From Pampus argenteus (lineage: Eukaryota > Chordata > Actinopteri > Scombriformes > Stromateidae): DNA of 64,000 bases. The position numbers and the translations under genes were made by a program. The first letter of the stretch is position 1. Every line of letters begins with the position of its first letter. Location of the stretch: positions 17,331,001 to 17,395,000 of the forward strand of contig CM072878.1 in the NCBI GenBank assembly GCA_036937835.1. Direction: 5' to 3'. Below are positions 24,501 through 38,000 of the stretch, piece after piece. Under the pieces are notes generated by a model. That model had not been told where the DNA came from, did no database searches, and saw nothing but the letters and a program-made list of their open reading frames with translations.

Positions 24501-24574
24501 CAATCTTCCCTCTAAATGTTCACCCCTTTCTCTCTCTCCCTCTTTCTCTGTGTCTCTCTATCTCTCTCTCTCTC
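21539..24574. other. Intergenic DNA between the ppp1r1b 3' end and stard3 5' end
   Basis: No coding exon was recognised in 3 kb of AT-rich DNA. Another ETS-like ACTTCCGG lies at about 21,739-21,746. A possible ppp1r1b poly(A) signal (minus-strand AATAAA, 23974-23979) would give a 3' untranslated region of about 600 bases. A CTCF-like motif (CCACAAGATGGCA, 24032-24044) is close by. Confidence 0.5.
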
Positions 24575-27500
24575 TCAGTTACTCCCCCGACTGTTCTCCA
24601 CTGTCGTTTCCTGGATTTTTTCCTCCCCCTCTTCTTCCTCTTCCTCCTCTTCCTCCTGTGCTGCTTGGATCTGCTTGGCTGTGTCCCTCACGTCGGAGAG
24701 CTTGTCTGATTGGTCGGTGGTGGCTGTCTCTTGGTGATCTGAGGAGACAAAGACTGATGTCAAAAGCAGCAGTGAATCCGGATACCTGGTTTTGCTTTTG
24801 GTAATTTATAAAGTAGATGAAATATTATATGTCTGAGCGTCTTTGGTAGCAGCAACAGACTTGTTTCTTGTCATCTGTTATCATGTTCCTGTATGTTCCT
24901 TTCTAAGCTGCAGACTCACCGCTCAATTGATGAGACTAGAAGGAGACTATTTGTTCTTTGTCCTTATAGTTGTAAATCACTGGATTTTCATCAGATGTCA
25001 ACAGATGAGCTGGAATCAAATGACCCAATCAGGATCTTTCAACATCCGGTTTGGGTACTTTGTGTTTCAGCAGGATCCCACAAAGGGATTTATTGAGAGA
25101 GGCTGTCATCTGGGTAGACAGAGCAATAATTCTGAATGAAAGGCCACTGTTCTCATGTGATATAATGGAGATTAAAAAATAAAAAATAAACCCATAATTT
25201 TGCTGCATAGAAACAAAAACAGCAGTGTATATGCAAGACGTTCCCTACAAATCAGGATTTATTTTTACTTTTTTTTTTTTTCTGAGGGCAGATATTCAGA
25301 TGCAGCTCCTTACTCGTCGCTGTGAAGTGTTCAAACTGCACTAAAGCATGAAATAAAAGAGCTGAAATGGAGGAGAATACAGAGCAGGATCAGAGCTCTC
25401 TCTGCACAGACAGCCCTGTTGTCTGCCTTTATTAATCCTGTCTGGCCTCTCTGACTGGTATAGATGCTTGTGTTGGGCCTTTAGTCAGGTCCAGCGTACC
25501 CTCTGACAGATTTGGGGCAAAGAGACAGACAGCTAATATGACCCTGGGACTGTCTCTGAAGGCACAGAGCTTCACCTGTGCTGCTGGTCGGCCCACAGAG
25601 GAGCTTATGTTACCCTTACTGTGAGAACAGCAGCTCCATTTTACTGGGACCAAACGTTTTAGAGCTAATTATTTCAGAGCCGGTTAAACCGTAGAAATGT
25701 TCAGGCCAAGAACGAAACCACCAAACGCTGTTGTGATTTCATGTCTGTGTGCTTCTTCTAATTTCTCCCTTTTTATCTTGTATTGTGTGACAGTCTTTTG
25801 TTTTCAGTCTTCATTTGTTTTTTCATCATTTTTTTGAGAATGATGGGTAACATATTGAAGCATGGCGCCTCCTTGTGGCTCATTAACTGCCATATATCCT
25901 AAATGTAATAAATCATGGTAACCAAAAGAAGTAAAGTACAGACGAGGATGCTGAACAGGTGCAAGTTTTTAGCTTTTTCAAGCAAAATTTATTTCAGATT
26001 TCTGCGATTTTGTTTCAGCTGAAAATAAAGTTGCAGCCATCTCCTCCACCTCCATCAAAACTGAAGAATAGCAAATCAGGGCGCACTGCTGTATTCAACA
26101 GTGTCGTTTTTCCTTTAAAAAAAACAACAACAACAACAACAACGGCGGTTATCCTCGCTGCCGCTGCGTGTCATGTGTCCCTCTCACCAGCAGCTTTGGT
26201 GGGAGATGTTTCCTCTCCCTCCTCCCCCTGCCTGTGGTCTTCCTCTTCCTCATCCTCCTCCTCCTCCCCTTCACAAGGGTCTTCCAAAGGAGGGTAGACA
26301 CCTAGGTTCTGCATGTGTGCTTCAGCCATCTTCTGCACAGCTGCACACACACACACAGACACACACAGGTAGACACAGGGAGACAGCCACACAAACACAC
26401 GGTCACAGACACAGGGACAGAGGGAGATGATGTTTTGGTTCTACCACGCTTCTACACTGTCAGTTTTTATCAAGCCTAACAGGAGTTTTTGAATACATGC
26501 CATGCAGGCAGGAAGCCAATTAAACACATGCACTGACAGACAGGCAGGCAGGCAGGCAGACAGACAGATAGGCAGACAGGCAGGCAGGCAGACAGACAGA
26601 CAGGCAGATCGGCAACTGATTTTGTTTTTGTTTTCTATCCCTTCTCTCACCTTGTTCTTCTATCTGTTAATTTGCACCCTTGTCTTTCCTCAGCGCTCTT
26701 CTCTGGCAACGCTGACTCACACACTTTGTGATATTACATCAGCTCCTCCTCTCACTTCCTCTGGGTCACCTTGGCCTCTCTCACACACCCTCTAACACAC
26801 AGTGCGGCACTGAGGCAGGTCACTTATTCTAGCTAAAGGTAGGTTATGTAATTAGAAATTATTTCAAGGTATCTCTCTCTCTCCTCCGCAGGGCAGATTT
26901 GTGATGAAGGAGCAAAGCTTCCTACTTCATTATATCATCAATCAACATGCGATAAACGCCCAGAAATCACAGATGAATGAAGCTCTGATGACGAGCTCCA
27001 AAATGCAGATTTGTGCTTCTTTAACGACAACATGCAACAAGTAAGAAGTTACATGCATAAACACACAAAATAGAGTACATCTTTGTGTTATTGTATGTAT
27101 TTCTATCATGCCTCATACTGTATGTGTGTGTGTGTGTTCATGTGTGTGTATGTGCCACAGCTGTATACACAACTGACTGTAATCCTGGATGATCCAGACT
27201 TTCCTAGACTCACACTCAGTGTCTCACAGCTGTCACACTCTAATCTCTCTCTTTCTCCCTTCCTGTCACACACAAATATACAGAGCCCGCTGCCGAGTTC
27301 ACACTAAGAACCAAAAAAAAAAAAAACACCGAAACAAGCCGATGCATATCAGACATGCACAGAAATAAAAAGAAAAAAATACATATCTACCCATCTGTCA
27401 CGTGCATTTTTGCAGATCGTAAAGCATAGAAAACAAGGAGGAATCTGACTGCAGCCGAAGCACGGTAAAACAGGAAGGATTTAAACACAAGGATGAATCA

Positions 27501-28963
27501 CAACACACACCACCATCACCACCACCACCACCTGTAGTATCATTACTGCTCGCACCGACCTTTGAGTGATGGAGGCTGGTACACATTTGGGTTGACACGT
27601 TTTGGTTTGAGTACGCCGTTCTCTCCTACAACCCACTGTGAACACAGAGAGAGAACATTAATTATCCTAAATTACCCCTTTCATTACCGTCTAAAGTTAA
27701 TATGGAGCTTAAGATATGAACAGGAGTCAAATCAAGTGCACAACAAGGAAACAGGGTTAATTTAAACGTTACACAATGTACATTTTTGCATAAAACAAAG
27801 ACTGTGAATTTTATGGATTTTATCCCCTATTGCTTACCTTGAAAGTGCATTGAAAAGGGATTTTTTTTAATCAGTATGAACAGAAGGAATGATCACAATC
27901 TTCCTCTCTTAATGTCCATATGGGCAACCTGACTATTGTTTTAAGACAGTTTTGAAAAATTGTGAACCTATCCTTTAAAGTAAGGTTCATTATCGTTTTT
28001 TTCAGCCACGAGTTTTGTCAAGAATGAACTTTTAATCTCAAAACAATTAGTAAACGTTTAACTTCAAGTTGTTGGGTTTGAACAATGAATGACCAGACAA
28101 ATGATGATGAAAAAAACAGAGGATCCAACAGGGTTGAAAAAAAAGTTAAAATACTAGATTTATGAGTCCATATCGGTCCATGTTTGGGGCGATGAGATGA
28201 GAACACTTATTATAAAGTAAAGTGTTTTGACGTCACCTTTACCTGATGGGTTGACTGGTCATCGTCAGGAGATGATTGGTCAGCTACTCTGAACAGCGTG
28301 GCAGGTGTGGGCCTCCTACGCCGGATCTAAAAGCAAACACAAACAATCCGCAAACACAATGAATAATTAAACCGATCAACATTGTATTATTAATTATGCC
28401 CACACACACAATCTTATCAATCAAATGGAAAATGTTGACGGTTCACGCTGGGCGCCAGTGGGCGGCTTTCAATGCCTTCATTAGTGCTGCTGCTGCCCAG
28501 TTGGCTGATAGGTCGACAGCCAACAGCAAGTTCCAGCATTCAATACGGAGCAGGTCAGAGCACATGCTTGGGTCAGTAGAGCAAAGGAAGACACATTATG
28601 TAACGTTAACAGACGGATACCGTGCATAGCTGAAGTCATGTGGAGTAGAACAGAAAGTGATGCTAGCTGCTCAAATAAAGCAGCTTTTTTAGGACTGTTA
28701 AAGCTTTTCATACAGGATTTATTTGAACTCAGTCACCTTGTGAGTGTGTTTGATTGCAACCATGTACATATATACAGAGGGAGCATAGTAGAGGGGAGTT
28801 TATATTAAATCAGCCCAGACACTCCCCTCTAATGTCCAGTCTACCGCTCCATTTCGTTCCCTGCAGGTCTGCACTTCACCTCCAGCTAAAGTCACTATAT
28901 ACAGTGAACTCTTTGTCCTTTGGTATAAATGCACAGCTGTGCCCACACACACACACACACACA

Positions 28964-29011
<48 letters not shown>

Positions 29012-32000
29012 CCAGCTCACAAATCTCGTGCCCTGCATGAAGACTGAGGCGGAAGCGATGCATTTAGCTCTATTTGTTTGTCTTTGAAACGATCCAAGCA
29101 TCCAGATATACTGCAAACAAATAAGTCATAAATCAAACAGGTGATCAGCAGAAAATGAATGGAGTAAAATGCCAAAGTGCTGCTTTTTTTTCTGTTTTTA
29201 AAGATTTTATAGTATTTCCTCTAATATATATTTATTTGAATACAAAATCCAAAAGCACATTTACATAAAATTAAACCCCCCCCTTTTTTTTTTTTTTTGG
29301 CTGTTTATAGACTAAAAAAATAATTAATTAATCAGAATAATAATCTCCAGATTAGTTCTCACGCGATATGTTCACAGGAGAAATTATTATGCAGCATTTC
29401 TGTTGATGTTTGCATTTTTCTACTGTGAAAATGAACCAGTTGCATTTCTGAAGGAGCCAATTTCTTAAACTTTTTTATTTTATTTTTACAAGCCACCTTT
29501 CATGCAACAGAGTATCACTTTAACAACTTGATCATAAAACGAATACCCTGAGCACCATGTACGGGGAGTTATGATCAATGCTTTGACTCGCTTTCCCACA
29601 GTTATAAAGGATTCATCTATAAAACTACCTTTTGGAAAAGTGTATTAAAAATAAATAGCACTGAGAAAAAAAAAAGAAAAAGAAAAGTAGCCCAGCTAAT
29701 TGTGCTTGGCAGGTCAAACAAGCGAGGTATTGAAAAGTGTCCTCTGTGGAGCAGGCCAACCTTGGCCATGACATGAACCTTGGCGCTGCTGTTTACGGCA
29801 CCACATAACATCACAGGAAGAGAGTTAAGTAGCCTGGCTCTATTTTTTTTTTTGTAAAAGTGCTCTATACAGAGAGGTGTGTTTGTGTTTGTTTCCCCTC
29901 AGTCTTGTTAAGCGAGCTGTGCGTCATCACAGTGAGGCGCGTGTTGCCAAAGCAGAGGCTTGCTGGCCACGTGGTGGAAATCTGCCGCTGTTACAACGCG
30001 GCAACACGGAGTAATCAAGCGTGGATTTCTCCCTTATTTATGACACCAGAAATACATTTTAATCTTGTCACGCATGCAACTTATAGCTTTCCTGACTCTC
30101 CTGGATCTCTCATTTCCATCTCACTTGATCCTCTGCTTCCTCTACTTCCATTTCCATCCATCATTCCTTGACAGTGACATTCCCCTCATCCACTTTTGTT
30201 TCCTTCTTCTCTCCATCACCGGGGTGTGTCATAATTAAATCATAGTATTATCATTTTGTTTCGTCTGCCCTTTCCTTTCCTCAATTGATCTTTGCAGCCC
30301 TTTCTTTTTATTGGTAGGGCACATCCACAGTGCTTCCTCTTAACTCCGTCTCCATCTCTCCCCTGGTAAGGTGTGGAGGCCTGGGGCTCCCTGCTGCTGT
30401 GAACCCTGCTGCCTCTACCTGCCTGACACCTGCTTCCAGCTTTCCAGGGCAGCCTGAGGTGGCTCACACGGAAACCCACGAGAGCGGGAGCGGACACCAG
30501 ATGTTGCTACGATGAAGCCCTGTGATGGTAAATCCTTTAAATTGGAAAAACCACTGGATTTTTTCTTGGAATTCTAGTCATGCAGATATTTGCTTTTATT
30601 ATCTTGTCTTCTTTCAAGTTATGTCCATTTCTGAGCTGATGGTTAGGCTAAGGTAAGCTTTGGGTTATTGCTTTCTTTTGTGTAAAATACTGTCCTGACT
30701 AAATCCACACGTCCTTTTTTTTCTTTTTTAATACTTGTCTGACAAATAGCATTTATGTATGTGCACATAAACATTAGTACACATTTTCATCTCCTCGGCT
30801 TAGTACCTTTATCGTCATTTTTTTCCGGTTTCTGCAACGCAAACTATGAAACAAAAAAAACGATGTTCAGACTGTCTGAAGTTTCACCACTACGGTTTAA
30901 TTTACTCAGATGGAGATAAAAATAGGTCCAGTGAGATAAATGGAAGATAAAATGATTGGTTTGGGATAATTAAGGTCACTGAGAAGCGTAATCTGATGAT
31001 CTATTTACCTGATCATGTGCTGACGTGTGTGTGTGTGTGTCACCATGGTTTCATCTACATAATCATCATGGTGGGCTTATGAAATGCCATTACACGACCT
31101 CCTATAGGAGCCAGGAAAGAGTTCACTTCTCAAATAAATTGTAAAACAGGTTGTAAAATACTCTAAATGACATAAAAACGATAACCATAAGTCATAGTTA
31201 GTAATAGTAAGCCAACACAGGTGTCTCTTCCTCTCATTCACACACATTTACACACACAAAGCGGAGGCGGTGGCAGTGACGTGCTGCTGTATGACATTGG
31301 CAGCACCAGATGACATAAACACACAATTTTCCAGCTTTAAAACCACCTCATTCGGGTCAAGTTACATAATATTGTATGTGACTTCCTCCTTACGCCAGCA
31401 CCGGGGGGGCACAGCGTGTGAGATTACACCCACTATGTTTTATCCCTCCCTTTCTCTATTTCTCTAAACACCTCTCTCACAAACCCTTCTCCTCTGCCGG
31501 CAGCCGTTGTTTTTTGCACCAAGATCAGTCGAGCCGCTGTGGGCTTGCACTGAGGGGCTCTAAGCAGGCTGCTGCGGTGGCCTTTCAGCAGCTCCACAGG
31601 TGTACGCCTGCAGGCTTCTTCCCCAAAAAGCTTTTGGTCTCAATAACAGAAAGACATTGGCTCATGGATCATGAGTGAATGAGTGAATTTTGACTGCATG
31701 ATCTCACAAAGAGAGGAGGAAGATGGAAAAAACAGATTTCTTTAAACAGCTGAGCCATATAAATGAAGATCTTATAATAATTAGTTGTATTTTTAGAACA
31801 ATTGGAGGCAAAGAGGTTAAATAGTACAAATGACTCAAATACTTTGTGTTGTGGGGACAAAAAAAAGTTCCCCTTAATGTAAATGACTGATTTTAGGGTG
31901 AAGTTAAGGTAAGTTTTAATTATCTACGTGTGCACAGGTATATGGGTGTTGGCTTGTGGGTTGCAGATCGGCTGATATGGGCCTGCTCCCTAAAGGCCGT

Positions 32001-35000
32001 CCCTCTCATGACCGGCCCTATAAAAAGCAGCAGCATTAGGACAGCATAAACTAGATCTGAGGGGTCTCTGGGGGATCTGTAGGATGAGACAGAAACTCTG
32101 GCCTGCACCGGCGCTTAATAGTCAAGCATCTTGAGTCAGCTGTCAGATCTGGCCTGCACACAAAGACAACACACCTCAGAGCTCCCTCTCTGTCAGCTCC
32201 CATCCCTCGTGGCCAAAAGCACTCCATTACTGTATATCGGGCCATCTTATCAAGCAGCGTGTGTCATCTCTCTCTGATAGAGGTGGAGCATCCGTCAGGT
32301 CCATATGGAGCTTTTCTAATTCTCTCTCTCTTTCTCTCCATCTCTCGTGGCCTGTAACCCATCTCCGGATGAATAGATATGGATTTGTACAAGATTGATT
32401 TGCAGTTATGGCATCTGCCCAAACATGTTCATGCCGCTACATCACACAGTAATAAGTAGTTGTGTACATGCATGATAATATGCAGTACAATTGTGTGTCA
32501 TTACTTTTGCTTTATGTTTCTGGGTTTTGGTACCTTTCTGGTCTTTGTGTTTATTGCTTTAATGTTGTGGGTGAACCCCATGTGGTGCTCTAAGTGCAGT
32601 CCAGCATTATTGTGTTCGATGACATATTATGTGAAAAATGATCCCTTTATTTGTGAGCTGAGTGTTTTTTTATCCTGGTTGCATATTTCTAGTGCAGACA
32701 TAAATGACAAATGAAAGGTTGAAAATATGGAGAATATGGAAATATGGAAAAAAATAAATGTAATGTGTAAAATCTAAAATATTAATACGCAAAATTCAAA
32801 CATGCTGTTTTCTATGTCGTCTATACTGTGAATAGCAGCACATCTGTTGGTGGGAAACGGGAGATAACACACACAAAATATCAGCATAATTAATTGATAT
32901 CATGAAGATAAAGAAACGGGTTAAAACTTCCTGACAAAGCCGGCAGACACGATGTCTCCATAAGCAACACGAACACGTAACCGGAGGCCAGTGATCAGAT
33001 CTGTCATGTGACAGACAGACAGCTCTGTCAGACACACACAGACAGCGCTGCCAGGCGGATCCGAGGCTTCACTGAGTAACGGCGGCTTGTTGAGTTTCCA
33101 GCTGCTTCAAAGAGGGTCAAGGACGTGGCGAATTACACCCGCAACTGCAGCTCAGTGAGGTACGAATGTACGAAGCGCTCGTTTCTACTCAAATAAACAG
33201 TATCACCTGATTCACATCATGTCCTGCGTGTCGCTTCTCAACAGTCACTGCTGCGGTAACCTTTGACCTCCCCACTGGCTAACTGAATAAACAGATGGGC
33301 AGGAGATAGCATCTGGAGGGGGCTCTCCAATGACCCCCAAATAGGGAATGTAATTACGCTGCACCCACTGGCAGGATGACATCATACTGACTCAGACACC
33401 CCCCACCCCACCACCACCGCTCTCTTCTTCTCCTCTGTCTCACAGGACCGCCACCCCCCCACCCCCTAGCATTTATGTAATTAGCTGCTGGTAGCTGTTT
33501 GGCCTGTTGTTCCAGAGACTGTTGGAAGAAAGGTTTACCGTCACAACACAACACAATGAAGATTATATTCCAGTGAGTTAAAGTGAGTGACAGGAGGCCA
33601 CCTGCCAGCCGACAGCACACGCTGTAGCAACACACGGGGCGAGGCGACAGGAGAACTGGGAAGGTGCCAATCAAAGCTTTCACAGAGACGTCGACGACGC
33701 GGCTCACAAACCTGCAAACACGGAGAGAGAAAAACTCGGCTTTCCTTGTTCACTTGCTCAAATTCAGCAGCACTGAGCGGTTTCACATTGTTGCAGCGGA
33801 CAAAGACCTGTTCCAGAGGTCAACAGGCAGGTACAAACAGAGGGCAGAGTAGCTATAGTTACTCATCTGCAGCGTCATACGTACCCACAGGTGATTAAAA
33901 AAAAATAAAAAATGGTTGCTACGCAGCTTACAGGTAAAAGGCTTGAATGTAAAAGGCATGTCTTATCATGTACAAACCTCTTGATTTACCGTCTGATTGC
34001 ATCAATTCCAAATAACACAACACAAACAAACAAGCTGCTACAACTTAAATGAAATCAGGACGAAGAACAAAGACAACACAAGGTGACGTTCAGGGTCCTG
34101 CAATAAACATACTGACATCTGACGACATTCAGCGACAAGTCGGCTCCAGATAGTCTCCAGCTCTTAAACCCCAACCCCCATTTCTCTCTTCACTGTGCTT
34201 CTGTTGGCCTTCTAATCCTCTCCCTCTCCTCTCATCACAGATATGGCTGCTGCTGTTGTTACTATAACCACGTTTAAAAGATGAAGTGCTTCAGATGCAT
34301 TAAAAAAAAAAAAAAAAAAAACATGGACATGCAGTTGGAGATTTGGTTTGATAAACGATGATCACCTGAAGCGACAAGTGAGTGACTGAGTGGGATAATG
34401 ACACCGACCAACAACACAGGATTTGTTGACCATAAAGCTGAAAGCGAAGGGGGCGTGTTGCAGCGTCGCAGGCCTGCGGCTGGTTCTTTCTGTGCCCTGT
34501 GCATGCCTGAGGTGCAGAGGGCATTATGGAGCATTTTCAACTCCCTGTGTACACTGTCATCAGGCACAAATCACTCTACCCATGTTCAATATTTATGTTT
34601 TGTTTTTTTTAACTGTTTACACATTACACATTACACGCACACAGGAGCCAACGGCAGGTGATGGATTGTTCTGTTAATGTTATCACTAAGTCAACACGAT
34701 TTTCCAAATAAAATACAAATAAACTGGCTTTTTTTTTTTTTTTAAATGCAGAACTATGCCGCTAAAACAAAGTGGGGAAAGAGCCATGAAAGGAAACTTT
34801 GTGCTGAGCGGCTGTACACAGATACAGGCTGTGAACATGTTGCACTAGCGTCATTAACTAATCAAAACGCCTGGGCTGTCAAAAACACATACAGAAGACA
34901 GAGACCCATTGATTGTGTCCAAAGTGTAATTACAATCTGCGGTTTCAAGCGAGTCAATTCGTCGCTTTTTTTAATTATTTCTTTTCCAAATTGTTTTTGC

Positions 35001-38000
35001 CACTACAAACATCAACAAACCGCTCTGGGCAGGCAACTTTGAAAATATTAAAAATGATTTTTTATAAGACTGACAGATCGCGTCATCGGGTAAACTGAGT
35101 CAGACCACTACGGTGACATTCCTGACATGTTCATGCGTAGGGAAAGATCACTGCACCCTGTTGCCCAGTCCCAGCATGCTTTGTGCCATCCAACAAGATG
35201 TTCTTTCTGGGAGTGCATGTTGACAGTCCCCCAGTCCTGCTAATGTTTACCCACAAGCACTCGTTGCACCAAAGGTCGATGTCTGACGTTTAACCCAGAG
35301 ATGGGACCAGGGGAGGGTGACGGGGGCGGGGGAGCGGGTGACGCAGGAAACCCTAAATCATTGCCTTCCATAAATTCTTTAGGTTCAATATAGATTAATA
35401 TTGGTTGGAGTTTGAGGGCTTTAGATGGTCAACTTCCTTTTCCTGAGTTTCTTTGTTATTTCAAAGGATCAACATGAGCTGATCAGATCAGGTCCAGGGA
35501 GGAGAAACATAGAGGAGACGTCTGCTGGAGGCCACAGGGAGGCAGACTTGTAGGGAGTCAGGGATGCAGTGGCTGCAGCATGACCCTAATCTCTGTCCAT
35601 TATGCACATTACCCTACATTGTTTGCAAAGCACACAGGATTGGTGTGTGTGTGTGTGTGTGTGCGTGCGTGTTTGTGGGTGTGTGTGTGTGTGTGTGCAG
35701 TGGGGGTAGGGATGGTAAACACAGCCATGTGCTTCCTCTGCGTTGTTGCGGACGAGCACAGTTTTCCTCCTCAGTGTGAAGATTACTGAAGTTCATTCAT
35801 TCTGGGAGGATCTGATGAAGATGGCAGAACATAACCACGTCATAGAAAAAGGTGCCGGGGATACTTCACTTGTGTTTGCAAAGCACACAGGTGATGCTAT
35901 CTGCTGTCTAAAGTTGGAATCAAGTGACGTTCAGGTTACCTCAGATAACACACACAACTCATTGTGTTTGTGGTTAGTAAAAAAAACTGCTGCTGATTCA
36001 TTTTAAAATGCTTTGACCACCAGAAGGGTTTGCTTTGCATCACTATGGTGGATCCTACAGACATGTTTTGGAGCAAACACTCAAAAACAGATGAAGTGTC
36101 TACATACAGCATCTTTCACCTCTGAGGCATGTATACAAGAAGCTGCTGTTTGCTCACACAATGTACAATATTTCACTGAGTGGGAGGTATGGTAGCGTCT
36201 CACACTTTCACAGCGAACCCGTCAGAGAGCATTCACATATACAAACATGTAGCAGCACCAATGGAAATAACCTATCCAGAAAGACAGAGCTGTCCATTAA
36301 AGTTGACCTTTTAGATGCCAACTGTGGGGGAGCTTTGGGATGACATAGTTATTCAGCCTGTCTCCATAGTAACAAGACCCGGCAGTTCAGTCGACAGCAG
36401 TTTTAGGGGATTGAAATGCCACCGGAAAACAACAGCAAAGAGTCGCTGGCTGTGTGTAAGTTCGGATGAATGAAATAGTCATTTCAACTCATTAGCAAAG
36501 ACGTACCTGTGGGGCAGCGGTAATTGCCGTGGGAGGGGAAGTCAATGAAATGAGTGTCGTTAATCGTTAAACCCACCCACACGTCCCTGGAGAATCCCAT
36601 CGGCTCTGTGGTGATGCTATCTGCTGTTAAACACACATAGACACATCCTCTCCTGAAGAAACGGCTCTTTTCTGTTTCCCATACTCCCCTTCAAGTACAT
36701 TTGTTGCTTTGCTGAAACATTGAGTACTCCTTCACCTGCACACATACACCAGAGTATCATCGACAACCAACCTGAGACTTTTTATAGTTTTTATAAGTGC
36801 TGAGGCATCACCGTGACATGATGGTTGAATGAACTGACAGCACCGAGCCAACAAGCTGATGCACACACAATCTATCTGAAGGCAAAGGCCAGGGTCCTGC
36901 CTGCTGGAAAGAACAAGCCAACAGACCTAAATATAGCTAATCACTGTTTGACCATAAGGTGGTTGAGCAATAGGGTCCACCCGAAAACAGAAGGAAGTGA
37001 GTTTTTTTTTTTTTTTAAATAAACAAGCGGCTCACATATGGTAGAAAGATATCCTGTGGTTTCTTAGAAGAGATGATGAGGGGATAAGAGTGTGATGATA
37101 GGCCATGAAGTATAGAGAGAATAAGAGAGAGCAAGTTTGTAAGTGTGAAACATTGCAAAACATTTCCACTTCACCACATCATTTTATTTTAGTGTCTCAA
37201 ATGAGAACAAGAGTCGAGGTAACTAATGTCATTAATTGTTTCAACTCTGTCCGGTGTCCACGTGAACTCAGAAACAGGTTTTTCTTGCTCTAATCATTCC
37301 TCCGGTTTCATCCCCTCCAAATGCATTTACAATGTAAGTGATAGGGGGCAAAATGCAACAGTCCTCGTTTTAAGTAAGAATGTATTTAAGAGTTTATTAT
37401 CTACAGATTAGATGAGGCTTCAGAGTCTGAGTTTGTCAAATGAGTCCACAGTCTTTTAAATATGATTCCCTCTTTGTGTCTTGTTAAAGTGTTTTCTTGT
37501 TCAACTGCAGGAAGGATCTTAACAAAAAAAAAAGGAATTTTTGTCACTAAAGAGTAACTTTACGAACTTTAACTTTAATTAACTTTTAAATATATTTTTT
37601 GCAGGGCTGTCGAGTTTCTCACGCCTACATTGAAAAGTGCATAATCAAGAAATCTCCTGATGGCCAGTATGAACATGTGGAATAATCACAGCAAGAAAAA
37701 CATGTTTGTTTGAGCACCTGAATATTGTTTTAAGTCTATCTGGGGGAAAAAAATTGTGAACTTTTCCTTTAAAAGCTGGTGTTGGCAAGTAATGTTTTTT
37801 TTTGATTGAAGGAAAGTCTTGAAAGGGGAAGCTTTACTTCAGAAACAAATATTCTTAGAACTGAAGAAACCTTTCGGATGAGTCATCAACAACCTGAAAC
37901 AAGTTGCTCAACTGGCCCTTTTAGATATGTAGTAATCTGGTTTGTGTTTGCTACTACTCAGCACAAACAAACAAACAAATATCATGAGAGTATGATGATG

